The notes beneath the pieces are model-generated. The model had not been told where the DNA came from and ran no database searches. It saw nothing but the letters and a program-made list of their open reading frames with translations. This document shows, in pieces, positions 27,734 through 35,906 of a DNA stretch of 64,000 bases. Numbering within the stretch: the stretch's first letter is position 1; every line of letters starts with the position of its first letter. The stretch covers positions 62,001 to 126,000 of the forward strand of contig NZ_BAABHS010000007.1 of assembly GCF_039542225.1 (NCBI RefSeq). The letters are read 5' to 3'. A program made the translations under genes and the position numbers. This DNA is from Yinghuangia aomiensis. Its GTDB lineage: Bacteria; Actinomycetota; Actinomycetes; Streptomycetales; Streptomycetaceae.

Positions 27734-29596
27734 TCAGCCCTCCGCGATCGGGTTGCGGACGGCCACGTACACGGTGCGGTTCGCGGCCGGATCGCTCGGG
27801 TGCGCGAGCCCGGCGACGCGGGTGTGCAGGTTGGCCTTGCAGCGGATCGTCGGCGCGTCCAGGAGCGTCGCGATGAGGTCGCCGGCGTCCCGGTCCGCCT
27901 GCCCGGCGCGGACCCGCGCCAGGAACGCGCGCACGTGGCCGAGCAGATGCTCCTCGTCGGCCAGGCCTTGCGAGCCCATCGCGCCGACCAGGCCGAGCAC
28001 GTTGTTGACACCGACGCAGTAGCCCAGGCGTTCGTCGACGACCGCATCCGTCGCCCACGTCGCGGGGTCGTCGCGGACGTCGGCGGGCAGCCAGCGCGCC
28101 AGCGTCGTGCCGCGCGTCGCGGAGAAGTGGTGGCCCTGGTTGCCGCGGTAGCGGCCGCCGATCGGCCAGCCGTCGCCGTCCAGCACGACCAGCATGTTCT
28201 GCTGGTGCGCTTCCAGGCCGAGCCCGTAGTCGGCGTACAGCCACAGCACCGGCGCCACCACGACGTCGAGGTAGCGCCGCAGCCACGTCTCCGCGACCTC
28301 CGTCAGCGGGCGGCCGGTGTGCAGCGCGAGGGCGTGGATGGTGCGCCCCAGCAGCGACCGCCCGGAAGGCGCGTCGGGGCGCGCCGCGGTGAGCCCGGCC
28401 ACGCACAGCACGCGGTCGCGTGGCCCGAACGGGTTGTCGCGCACCACGAGTTCCAGGCCGCTTTCGCCCTCCGCGCCAGGCCCGCGCAAGGTGAGCCAGC
28501 CCAGGTCGCGCAGCACGTCGAAGCCGGGGTGCGCGCCGTGCAGGACGCGTTTCAGGCCGGCGTCCAGGATGCGGTGCACGGCGAGGCCGCGGCGCATTTC
28601 GGCGTGCAGGTTCTCGCGCCGCGAATCGGCGATCTCGGCGCCGAGCGACGTCTTGAGCATCACCGGGGCGTCGGCGCGGTACAGGGTGCGGACCGACGAC
28701 GTGGGCGACCATTCGGGCCCGGCCGGGCCGAGGTCGTGCAGGTGCCCGCCGTCGAGGAGCGCGCGGACCCCCGGCCGCACCACCGCTTCGCGCGCCTGCC
28801 ACGGGTGCGCGGGGAAGACCACGGTGCCGGGCGGGCGGTCGAGACCGGGCCCGGCGAGCGCGGCGAAGATCTCCGGAAGGGGACCGAGGAGGTCCGCGTC
28901 GAGGCGCACGATGTCCGGGTCCGCGGCGAACCAGTGCAGCGGGAAACGCCCGCGCAGCTCCGGGGAGAACCGTTTTGCCTCCGGCTCGTCGACGTACTGC
29001 CGGCTGTGCGGTGTCGGGTGGAAAGGGTGCCCGAGCACGAGCGCCTGTTCGGCGTCGAGGAACTCGGATCCGGCCGCCGACACATGTGCCGACGCGGCCC
29101 CGCCGAGCGCGAATTCGGCGCGCCGGACGACCAGGTGGGACGTGGTCCGGGCCACCGAGTCCGCAACGCGCGCGGCGAACTCCGCGGCACTCTGCGGTGC
29201 GTGCTCGGCAGCCAGCAGTGCGGCGAGTTCCGCGGCGCCGACCTCGGCGGTGCCGCCGGCCTCGGCGGTGCGCCGGACCGCGCCGAACCGGTGCCATCCG
29301 GTGGGTGACCGGTAGGCCAGCGCCGCGGCGAGCACCACCGGCGCGCCGCCGGCCCGCTCGCCGCCGCCCAGTGCGAGACGCACCTCGGGGCCGTCCGGCA
29401 CCGGCGTGTTCTCTTCGCGCAGTCGGCAGCGCAGCAGCGCTTCGACGGCGGCCCGGTCCGCGGCGCGCGCCGCGTCGGCGGGCCGCTCGACTTCGGGTTC
29501 GTCCGGTTGCGGGGGCAGCGTGGGCGAACCGGCGGACGGGCCGGGACGCGGGGCCGCCGCGACGTTGGTCGTCGGCGCCTGACCGGAAAGCGACAT
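27734..29596 (-). CDS. IucA/IucC-family NRPS-independent siderophore (NIS) synthetase
   Basis: A 620-aa enzyme that adenylates a carboxylate such as citrate and couples it to an amine or hydroxylamine. All family motifs are present: GHPFHPTPHSR (189-199), AHPWQ (263-267), SPTSSVRT (297-304), KTSLG (315-319), GLEAHQQN (460-467) and GRYRGNQ (481-487). First gene of the run that continues with the degenerate copy and the TerY-P triad. No amine-supplying decarboxylase, hydroxylase or iron transporter lies next to it, and I found no IdeR/DmdR-type iron box upstream. The start at ATG 29596 has GGGGAGG 12 bases away, a long spacing. Confidence 0.88.
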   Translation of the reverse strand: MSLSGQAPTTNVAAAPRPGPSAGSPTLPPQPDEPEVERPADAARAADRAAVEALLRCRLREENTPVPDGPEVRLALGGGERAGGAPVVLAAALAYRSPTGWHRFGAVRRTAEAGGTAEVGAAELAALLAAEHAPQSAAEFAARVADSVARTTSHLVVRRAEFALGGAASAHVSAAGSEFLDAEQALVLGHPFHPTPHSRQYVDEPEAKRFSPELRGRFPLHWFAADPDIVRLDADLLGPLPEIFAALAGPGLDRPPGTVVFPAHPWQAREAVVRPGVRALLDGGHLHDLGPAGPEWSPTSSVRTLYRADAPVMLKTSLGAEIADSRRENLHAEMRRGLAVHRILDAGLKRVLHGAHPGFDVLRDLGWLTLRGPGAEGESGLELVVRDNPFGPRDRVLCVAGLTAARPDAPSGRSLLGRTIHALALHTGRPLTEVAETWLRRYLDVVVAPVLWLYADYGLGLEAHQQNMLVVLDGDGWPIGGRYRGNQGHHFSATRGTTLARWLPADVRDDPATWATDAVVDERLGYCVGVNNVLGLVGAMGSQGLADEEHLLGHVRAFLARVRAGQADRDAGDLIATLLDAPTIRCKANLHTRVAGLAHPSDPAANRTVYVAVRNPIAEG

Positions 29597-30007
29597 CTGT
29601 GCTGCAGACCTCCCCTGATCGACAACGGCCGTGCGGTGGGGCGGTGTTCACGGGGGCGTGCGGAAAAATCTCGCGCAGTGGCGTTCGGCGCACGTGCGTC
29701 GCGGTCGGGCTCCCGTGTGCGGCACGGGTGACCGGCCGGTGACCGGACGAAGACTTCGGAGAACCGTAACCCATACCTTCCCCGCCGATCAGCCGCAGCC
29801 ACCTGCCGTGTGCCCGACGGCTCAACGCCCGAACAGGCCGGGGAGTTTCGCGGAACGGCAGAGTCACCCGTCCGGTGGATCACCGGTGGGTCGGAAGCGG
29901 CGCGGAAGGGGCCGACGGACGGGCGCCGGGAGCGGTGCGGAAGGCGACCGGCGGGGGGTGGGCCGGGCGCGCCCGGGGTGGTGCGGCGGAGGCGGATCGG
30001 CGGCGGG
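29597..30007. other. Promoter region of the NIS/TerY-P operon
   Basis: No gene in these 411 bases. They hold a short palindrome CGAAGACTTCG near 29749, a direct repeat of GGTGACCGG around 29730, and no sequence resembling the Streptomyces iron box. Confidence 0.5.
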
Positions 30008-30430
30008 TCAGGCGACCGGCCACGGCAGGATGACCCACAGGGTCTTGCCGTCCGGGTGCGCTTCGATGTGGATTTGCCCGCCGGTCTCGTCGACGATCTG
30101 CCGCACGATCAGCAGGCCGCGGCCGGACGTGTCGTCGACGGTCTCCAACAGCGCCACCGGGCGGTAGGGGTGGCGGTCGCGCACCCCGAGCCACAGCCAG
30201 CCGTCGTGCACGGTGAGCGTCACGACGATCTCCGGCGACACCACGGCGGCGTGCTCGACGGCGTTGGTGATGAGTTCGGAGGCGATGAGGCGCAGCCCGT
30301 ACCCGAGGTCGTGGCTCTGCGGGAGGCCCCAGTACGCCAGATGGTCCGCCAGTGCCCGGCGTGCCTGGGGCACGGCGGCGGGCTCGGCAGGCAGCGTGAA
30401 CCAACAGGACCTGTCGTATCCCAGTGTCAC
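30008..30430 (-). CDS. RsbW-like ATP-binding protein (HATPase_c, anti-sigma family)
   Basis: A 140-aa single-domain GHKL ATPase of the type that Streptomyces encodes in dozens as anti-sigma/anti-anti-sigma switch kinases. N-box: RLIASELITNAVEHA; G1 region: LLETVDDTSGRGLLIVRQIV; C-terminal KTLWVILPW. I place the start at GTG 30430 because GAGGAGG lies 8 bases upstream, while the earlier GTG overlaps that site. It is monocistronic and divergent from the next gene. Its sigma target is unknown; SpoIIE-type phosphatases like the one at 11.4 kb act in the same kind of pathway. Confidence 0.88.
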   Translation of the reverse strand: MTLGYDRSCWFTLPAEPAAVPQARRALADHLAYWGLPQSHDLGYGLRLIASELITNAVEHAAVVSPEIVVTLTVHDGWLWLGVRDRHPYRPVALLETVDDTSGRGLLIVRQIVDETGGQIHIEAHPDGKTLWVILPWPVA

Positions 30431-30832
30431 GGGGCCCACCTCCTCGCGCGGTGGTCCAGCCTAATGCCCCGAACGGGGGTCGGATCATGACCGACACCAG
30501 ACCTGCGGTGTTCGGCAGGAAACAGCACGTAGGGTGACCGGTTGCCTGCGCATCGCCCGCAAAATGCGCGTGCGGGCGCGCCAGGGCGTACGCCACGGCG
30601 CATGCGGGACCACGCCGGGGCGCAAGCAGATTGACGGATCGTCACATGTCCGCGAAAGGTTGATCGATCGCGTGTGTGAACCTCACTGTTCGTGGGCAAG
30701 ACCGGAGCGTCTGCGTATGTGGCGGCGCATCCAGGAGGGTGCGCCCATAGCCGCGCGTGGCGGTGTCGGAGCCGGGGGCCAGGATGGTCGCCACGGTCTC
30801 TCGAAGCCGCCGCTCAGTCCCACGGAAGGGTG
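30431..30832. other. Divergent promoter region
   Basis: About 400 bases between two divergent genes. No gene seen. Contains a small hairpin GCCCGC/GCGGGC (30555-30577) and an AT-richer part near 30630-30680; no confident -35/-10 pair. Confidence 0.4.
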
Positions 30833-31381
30833 ATGCGGGTGGACGACAACCTGGACGCGCTCGAACGGCTCATGCTGGCGAACCTGCTCGAAGGCCGCCA
30901 GCCGCGCCGTCGCGCGACCCCGATGCCGCGGTCCCAGCGCAATTCCGACTCCCGGCAGGCGAACCTGTCGCAGGGCCGCAACCAGCCGCGCAACGTGCCG
31001 GCGGGCCGCGCGTCGATCCCGAGCCCGTCCGTCTCGCACCAGGTCCCCGACCTGCGCGCGAACCGGCAGCTCGACATCAGCCGGGTCATCAAGCAGATCG
31101 ACCCGCGGACGACCCCGGAGTGGCGCTCCGAGATGGCCGCCGCGTGGGTGCGCCTCGACCTGAGCGCGGCGCAGGTGCACGCATGGCTGACCGCCGGACT
31201 GCTGCCGAACCAGCACGAGCTGGCCAAGGAATGCATCGCCCGCGGCCTGAGCCCGGCCGACATGAAGGCGCGGATCGACGGCGTGCGCGTCGTCGAGCGG
31301 CTGCGCGGCGACGGTGTCGACGGCATCGTCGACCTGCTCCGCCAGAAGGGCTGGCAGCCCGCTCCCACCGCCGCCGCGTAG
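30833..31381 (+). CDS. Hypothetical helical protein
   Basis: About 182 aa, soluble. The first ~75 residues are basic and Gln/Arg/Ser-rich with little complexity (RRRATPMPRSQRNSDSRQAN); the C-terminal half is helical and looks folded: RQLDISRVIKQIDPRTTPEW, AAWVRLDLSAAQVHAWLTAG, ELAKECIARGLSPADMKARI and a last helix ending VDLLRQKGWQP. I do not recognise the family. Start is ATG 30833 or the GTG two codons later, which is better spaced from GGAAGGG. It precedes the MFS exporter but that gene has its own promoter. Confidence 0.65.
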   Translation: MRVDDNLDALERLMLANLLEGRQPRRRATPMPRSQRNSDSRQANLSQGRNQPRNVPAGRASIPSPSVSHQVPDLRANRQLDISRVIKQIDPRTTPEWRSEMAAAWVRLDLSAAQVHAWLTAGLLPNQHELAKECIARGLSPADMKARIDGVRVVERLRGDGVDGIVDLLRQKGWQPAPTAAA

Positions 31382-31481
31382 TCCGGGGAACGGCTGCCTC
31401 CTCCCCGACGCGGCCGTCCCCGTACCAGTGAACCGGCAGGTCGGCGCCGGTTTCCCCGTTCCGCGCCACCGCATCGGTTCG

Positions 31482-31516
31482 TTGACTTCGTTGCACACTG
31501 CAACTAGCTTGCGGCC
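31482..31516 (+). promoter_or_regulatory. Leaderless promoter with operator palindrome in the spacer
   Basis: TTGACT (31482-31487) and TAGCTT (31505-31510) are separated by exactly 17 bases. The spacer contains the palindrome GTTGCA-CAC-TGCAAC (31490-31504). A start point 6-7 bases after the -10 falls on the ATG at 31517, and no ribosome site exists, so the mRNA should be leaderless and repressed by a dimeric TetR- or MarR-type protein. Confidence 0.65.
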
Positions 31517-33094
31517 ATGCCCCCAGGGAAATCCGCCGGCGTCACGGCACCGCCTCCACCCCTGACCCGACGCCAGATCCTGCTGGCGTTCGGCGGGTTG
31601 ATGCTCGGCATCCTGCTCTCCTCACTCGATCAGACGATCGTCGCCACCGCGCTGCCGACGATCGTCTCGGACCTCGGCGGCCTCGACCGCCTGGCCTGGG
31701 TGACGACGGCGTACACGCTGGCCATGGCGATCTCCACGCCCGTGTACGGCAAGCTCGGCGACATCTTCGGTCGCAAGTACCTGTTCCAGACGGCGATCTG
31801 CGTGTTCCTCGCGGGTTCCGTGCTGTGCGGCGTCGCGGGGAGTATGACGGCGCTCATCGCGTTCCGCGCCCTCCAGGGGCTCGGCGCGGGCGGCTTGATG
31901 AGCAACGCGCAGGCGATCGTGGGCGACCTCGTGCCGCCCGCGGAACGCGGCCGTTATCAGGGGCTCATCGGTTCGGTGATCGCTCTGTCGTCGGTGTCCG
32001 GTCCGCTGCTGGGCGGTCTGATCACCGAGCAGCTCTCGTGGCGCTGGGTGTTCTACGTCAACGTGCCGCTCGGCGCGGTGGCGCTGGTGGTGACGAGCTT
32101 CGTCCTGCGCCCTCCGACACAGCGGCGCGAACGCAAACCGCTGGACTTCCTCGGCGGCCTACTGCTGGCGGGCGGGACGGCGGCGCTGATCCTGTGTACG
32201 ACGTGGGGCGGGACGACCTACCCGTGGCTGTCCGCGCCGATCGTGATCCTGGCGGTGTGCGCGGTCGGGCTGCTGGGCCTGTTCGTGTTCGCGGAGACGC
32301 GGGCGGCCGACCCGCTGGTGCCGCTGCACCTGCTGTCGCGCAACGCGGTGGTGCGGATTGCGTGCCCGTTGACGCTGGTGACGGGCTGCCTGTTCGTCGG
32401 CATGGGGACCTTCCTGCCGATGTACGAGCAGATCGTGCACGGCAGGGGCCCGACGGCGTCCGGCCTGCTGCTGGCCCCGATGCTGCTGTCGATGCTGGTC
32501 TGTTCGACGGTGTGCGGCCGGATCATCACGCGGATAGGGAAGTACAAGCGCTTCCCGGTCGGCGGCACGCTGCTGGCCGCGGTGGGCTTGGCGCTGCTCA
32601 CGACGCTCGGGGTGGCGAGCCCCTACTGGCGGCTGCTGATCGCGCTGGTCGTGCTGGGCCTCGGGTTGGGGACCATCGGGCCGGTGACCACGTTGGCCGT
32701 GCAGAACGCGGTCGAGCACCGCGATCTCGGGGTGGCGACCGCACTGAACTCGTTCAGCCGGTCGATCGGCTCGTCGTTCGGGGTGGCGATCCTGGGGGCG
32801 GTGTTCACCCATCGCCTCGCGGCGGGCCTGCCGGATTCGGCGGCCGAGGCCCTCGGCGGCGACCACTCGTCGCTGACCCGCGACCGGATCGACGCGCTGC
32901 CGCCCGACGCGCACGCCGCGGTGCTGTCGACCTTCGCGGACGCGCTGTCCTGGGTCTTCGCAACCGGCGTGCCGATCGCGCTCATCGGATTTGTGCTGGC
33001 CCTGTCCCTGCGAGAACTGCCGTTGCGGCGCGGGGCGACCCCAGTGGCGCCGGCATCCGCATCGGCGGACGCCCGGTCCGCGCGCAAGCCGTAG
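31517..33094 (+). CDS. MFS transporter, DHA2 (14-TM multidrug exporter) family
   Basis: A 525-aa exporter in the cytoplasmic membrane with 14 predicted TM segments. TM1 motif SSLDQTIVATALPTIVSDLG (motif D1) and the loop GKLGDIFGRKYLFQTAI are typical of the EmrB/QacA group; AFRALQGLGAGGLMSNAQ and GSVIALSSVSGPLLGGLI (antiporter motif C region) follow. The C-terminus is a short Ala/Pro/Arg tail. Expression is likely substrate-induced through the operator in its promoter. Its end overlaps the convergent hypothetical gene by 113 bases. Unlike many such pumps, no repressor gene sits next to it. Confidence 0.9.
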   Translation: MPPGKSAGVTAPPPPLTRRQILLAFGGLMLGILLSSLDQTIVATALPTIVSDLGGLDRLAWVTTAYTLAMAISTPVYGKLGDIFGRKYLFQTAICVFLAGSVLCGVAGSMTALIAFRALQGLGAGGLMSNAQAIVGDLVPPAERGRYQGLIGSVIALSSVSGPLLGGLITEQLSWRWVFYVNVPLGAVALVVTSFVLRPPTQRRERKPLDFLGGLLLAGGTAALILCTTWGGTTYPWLSAPIVILAVCAVGLLGLFVFAETRAADPLVPLHLLSRNAVVRIACPLTLVTGCLFVGMGTFLPMYEQIVHGRGPTASGLLLAPMLLSMLVCSTVCGRIITRIGKYKRFPVGGTLLAAVGLALLTTLGVASPYWRLLIALVVLGLGLGTIGPVTTLAVQNAVEHRDLGVATALNSFSRSIGSSFGVAILGAVFTHRLAAGLPDSAAEALGGDHSSLTRDRIDALPPDAHAAVLSTFADALSWVFATGVPIALIGFVLALSLRELPLRRGATPVAPASASADARSARKP

Positions 33095-33527
33095 CGTGCA
33101 GGTCCGCGAGGTCGACGGCGGCGTCCCACACCCAGTCCTGCGGGTTGGCGGCGAGCGCCGGATTCGCCGCGAGGTGCCGGACGGCGAGTTCGCTCAGGTC
33201 GGCGACGAGGGCGTGCCGCCCCAACTCGGCCAGCCCGGCCAGCAGGAAGGCCAGTTCGGACACGCGGCGCAGGGTGTCCGCCCGTCTGCCCGGCCCCGCC
33301 AAGGCGGTCGCCATGGACCGTATCCCGGGCAGATCGGGCCCGGCTCCCGGCGCGAGCACCGGCTCCAGCCGTACGAGTTCGACACCGGGGCGGTGCGCGG
33401 CGCGGTCGCCGACGGCGGCTTCGGCGGCGAGGAGGTCGGCCAGGGCGACGTCGAAGGCGTCGGCCGTCAGGGGGGAACCCGTCTGGTGCGCTTGTCCGTT
33501 CACCGGAACCTTCACAAGATTTCCCAT
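32982..33527 (-). CDS. Hypothetical helical protein overlapping the MFS 3' end
   Basis: About 181 aa starting MGNLVKVPVNGQAHQTGS at ATG 33527. Composition is that of a real soluble helical protein: AFDVALADLLAAEAAVGDRA, LRRVSELAFLLAGLAELGRH, LSELAVRHLAANPALAANPQ. Function is not recognised. The last 113 bases lie antisense to the MFS gene, and the final ~30 residues are Pro/Arg-rich, so the true end may be a read-through of a shorter ancestral gene. The ribosome site is poor. Confidence 0.55.
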   Translation of the reverse strand: MGNLVKVPVNGQAHQTGSPLTADAFDVALADLLAAEAAVGDRAAHRPGVELVRLEPVLAPGAGPDLPGIRSMATALAGPGRRADTLRRVSELAFLLAGLAELGRHALVADLSELAVRHLAANPALAANPQDWVWDAAVDLADLHATACARTGRPPMRMPAPLGSPRAATAVLAGTGPAQIR

Positions 33528-33642
33528 GAATCCATGCAAGCCGACCACGACCGCCCCGACCCATCGCCTTGAGTCGAATCACCCGAACGAGGTACCGCCG
33601 CCCGTTGGCCCGGCAGCGGCGCGGACGGTCCATAATCCGTGC

Positions 33643-33819
33643 ATGGAGAAACCGATCCGCTGGCAGGTATGGCGCCAGGACGACAACGGCGCCCGGTTCC
33701 TGCTCGCCTCGTACGAAACCGAGGACGAAGCAAGGACCCGCCTCGAGGAGATCGAGAAGACCGGCGGGCATCACAAGCAGCTGTATTGGATGTCGCGGTC
33801 GGATCGGCCGCGGTTGTAG
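33643..33819 (+). CDS. Small SPOR-like conserved protein (58 aa)
   Basis: MEKPIRWQVWRQDDNGARFL followed by ASYETEDEARTRLEEIEKTG and HHKQLYWMSRSDRPRL. The pattern of a Trp-x-Val strand, 'RQDDNG' turn, a Glu/Ala helix and a final Tyr-Trp strand matches short streptomycete proteins often labelled SPOR-domain-containing; whether it binds peptidoglycan is unknown, as no signal peptide is present. The ATG at 33643 is the only sensible start. Confidence 0.75.
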   Translation: MEKPIRWQVWRQDDNGARFLLASYETEDEARTRLEEIEKTGGHHKQLYWMSRSDRPRL

Positions 33820-33913
33820 TCGTCGGCGAGCCAAGGACCGCGGGCGGGTATCGCCGCCGCGCCCTCGGGTGCCGGGCCGACGGTCGGGCAGTGCCGCACC
33901 CCCGCCTGCTGCC

Positions 33914-34378
33914 TCAGTCCGTCGCCCCCGACGGCTTCGGTCCCGCCCCCGTCGGTTCCGGGGACGGGTTGCCGGTCGGTGGGGCCGGCGGGGTCGGGGG
34001 TGCGGCCGTGGGGGCCGGCGGAGGTGCGGCCGGGGTGGGTGATGCGTCGGGGGTCGGGGCGCCCGCCGGCGGGGCGGTGGGCGGGACTTCGCCGGGGACG
34101 AACGACGGTTCCTCGGGGCGTACCGACGCGGCTTCTTGCGGGGAGAGCGGGACGCCGCTGTGCAGGGGCTGAGGGCCCGTCGGGTGGCCCGCCGGGCGTC
34201 CGGGGGCGCCGCCGCGCGGGAGTTGGGCCTTGGCGCCCTCGTCGGCGGCGGCCGGGGTCGCGCCGGACGGCACGCTGCCTGCCGGGGCGACGCTGTCGCG
34301 CGAACCGCCGCACGCGGAGGCCGCTCCGGCGGCCAACAGGACCACGGCACACCAGGATCCGACGCGGCGCCGATCCAT
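33914..34378 (-). CDS. Proline-rich lipoprotein
   Basis: A 154-aa exported protein. Signal peptide MDRRRVGSWCAVVLLAAGAA with lipobox ASAC (C at about 23), then an almost wholly disordered Pro/Ala/Gly/Thr-rich chain, including TPDASPTPAAPPPAPTAAPP. A GGGAGG site lies 6-7 bases before ATG 34378. Such chains span the cell wall; there is no recognisable folded domain. It is divergent from the AMIN-like gene. Confidence 0.75.
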   Translation of the reverse strand: MDRRRVGSWCAVVLLAAGAASACGGSRDSVAPAGSVPSGATPAAADEGAKAQLPRGGAPGRPAGHPTGPQPLHSGVPLSPQEAASVRPEEPSFVPGEVPPTAPPAGAPTPDASPTPAAPPPAPTAAPPTPPAPPTGNPSPEPTGAGPKPSGATD

Positions 34379-34727
34379 GAGACAGCCTCCCGAAAATGCG
34401 AGTGACGGGACGCCAGGCGGCGACCCGTCCGCCAGTACGCTCGCGCCCCCGCCCGCCCCGCGCCAGCCGGAACGCCCCTATTCATCCGCACGAGTGACGA
34501 GGCGTTCGGCGCAAGGGGTGAGTGCGGGTGATCGTTCGAGTGCCCCGCAAAACGCGCGTGTCCGACACGTCGCGGATCATGAGGACATTCCGTGCAGAAT
34601 CGTTATTCTCCGGAGCAACCCGACGGCGGTGCCATCGCGTCGTCACGGGTACACGGGCCCCGCCACGGCTTCCGTGTCCGACGGCGACCCCGTCGGAATC
34701 CACCGGCACCACGCAGCAGGAGGACTC
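34379..34727. promoter_or_regulatory. Divergent promoter region with two small palindromes
   Basis: 349 bases between lipoprotein and AMIN-like genes. Palindromes CGTGTC-C-GACACG (34558-34570) and AGAAT-CGTT-ATTCT (about 34596-34609) are candidate operators. No gene seen. Confidence 0.4.
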
Positions 34728-35267
34728 ATGCTCCCGCCCACGTCCCGCCGCACCCGATCCCCGTACCGCCGCCGCACCGCCGCGGCCGCGGCCGCATTCG
34801 CCCTCGCCGCGGCGGCGTTCCTGCCCACCGCGGCCGGCGCGGCGCCCGCCCGGACGGCCGTGTCCGTCGCCGCGGCGGACAGCTACCTGACGAACATCCG
34901 CTCCGGCGCGCACCCGACGTTCGACCGTGTCGTCCTCGACTTCTCCGGCGGCGTCCCGGCGTACGGCATCTCGGGCGGCCCGGCCCCGCTCACGAACTGT
35001 GCTTCCGGTGCCGAAATCCCCCTGACCGGCGACCAGTTCTTCGAGGTGCAGGCGGCGAGCGCGGCGCACGACGCGTCGGGAAACCCGACGTACACCGGTC
35101 CGCGGCTGGTCCTCACTCCCGGCCTGGCCCGCGTCACCGGCTTCGCGGTGACGTGCGACTTCGAAGGCCACCTCAACGTCGGCGTCGCGACCCGCGGCAC
35201 GGTCAAGGAAGTCCGCACGATGCCGCTGACGAACCCGAGCCGGATCGTCGTCGACGTGTACCGCTGA
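34728..35267 (+). CDS. Secreted AMIN-like domain protein
   Basis: A 179-aa secreted protein. The signal peptide has a basic start (RRTRSPYRRR) and an Ala-rich core ending AAGAAPA. The mature part, TNIRSGAHPTFDRVVLDFSG, YTGPRLVLTPGL, VTCDFEGHLNVGVATRG and a final PSRIVVDVYR, fits the AMIN-like beta-sandwich domain found in actinobacterial exported proteins, related to cell-wall-binding AMIN domains. AGGAGG 5 bases before ATG 34728 fixes the start. Probably a peptidoglycan-associated or extracellular protein of unknown role. Confidence 0.8.
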   Translation: MLPPTSRRTRSPYRRRTAAAAAAFALAAAAFLPTAAGAAPARTAVSVAAADSYLTNIRSGAHPTFDRVVLDFSGGVPAYGISGGPAPLTNCASGAEIPLTGDQFFEVQAASAAHDASGNPTYTGPRLVLTPGLARVTGFAVTCDFEGHLNVGVATRGTVKEVRTMPLTNPSRIVVDVYR

Positions 35268-35294
35268 CCCCGCGGCACGCCCGAGCCGGCGTCG

Positions 35295-35822
35295 TCAGTT
35301 CGGGTAACCACCGCCCGAGGCGACGCCGGCGACGACGACCCAGATCATGATCAGGGCCACGCCCCAGGCGAACACGGCCCACCGGCGCGCGGTGCCGCGC
35401 AGCGTGAACAGGGCGATGGTGCCGCAGGTCGCGACGACGGGCGCGCCGAGCAACGCGGCCGTCATCGCGGCGACTTCGCCGCCGCCCGCACCGTCGTGCG
35501 CGGCGGACAGTCCCGCGAGCATCGGCAGCACGAGCATTTCGAAGAGCGTGGCGGGCCACAGGGCCAGCAAGGTCGCGACGACGGCGCCGGTGCTGCCGGA
35601 CCGCTCGGGCGCCGCGTAGTCCTGCGCGGGATCGGCGCAGGTCTGCGCGGGGTCCACCGGACAGACCAGGAACGCCCCGCGCTCGGGGTCGAATTCGACG
35701 GTGTAGTGGCCTTGCGGCCGCGGCGCGCCGGGCGGCGGCGAGTGGGGGTCGCGGGGGCCGTACGGTCCGTCGGCAAAGCGCGCGGGATCCCGGTAGACAT
35801 CGCCGACCGCGTGTTTCGTCAT
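35295..35822 (-). CDS. Hypothetical membrane protein
   Basis: A 175-aa protein: about 75 hydrophilic Pro/Asp-rich residues, then three hydrophobic segments (VVATLLALWPATLFEMLVLP, TAALLGAPVVATCGTIALF, WAVFAWGVALIMIWVVVAG). The N-terminal YTVEFDPERGAFLVCPVDPA looks like a small folded element. No family recognised. Start at ATG 35822 (MTKHAVGDVY). Confidence 0.7.
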   Translation of the reverse strand: MTKHAVGDVYRDPARFADGPYGPRDPHSPPPGAPRPQGHYTVEFDPERGAFLVCPVDPAQTCADPAQDYAAPERSGSTGAVVATLLALWPATLFEMLVLPMLAGLSAAHDGAGGGEVAAMTAALLGAPVVATCGTIALFTLRGTARRWAVFAWGVALIMIWVVVAGVASGGGYPN

Positions 35823-35906
35823 GCGACCAGTCTGTGCCGGGGCTGCGTCAGGGCGCCTGGGTACGCGTACTCAACTCGTCCCGGTTCACCCCTGCGGGTG
35901 GCGGGG

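Noticed and set aside
26072..29308. 1078-codon plus-strand open frame over the siderophore genes
   Set aside because: Low-complexity Gly/Val/Arg/Asp antisense shadow of two recognised minus-strand genes.
24867..29867. 1666-codon minus-strand open frame
   Set aside because: Only the final 285 codons (vWA protein) are real; the rest overlaps both siderophore-synthetase genes in another frame.
29597..30007. Possible iron box upstream of the siderophore synthetase
   Set aside because: No TTAGGTTAGG-like palindrome found on either strand; the nearest AT-rich bases do not form one.
33914..34378. Plus-strand frames over the proline-rich lipoprotein
   Set aside because: The minus frame has a signal peptide, lipobox and ribosome site; the plus frames are Gly/Arg/Val shadows.
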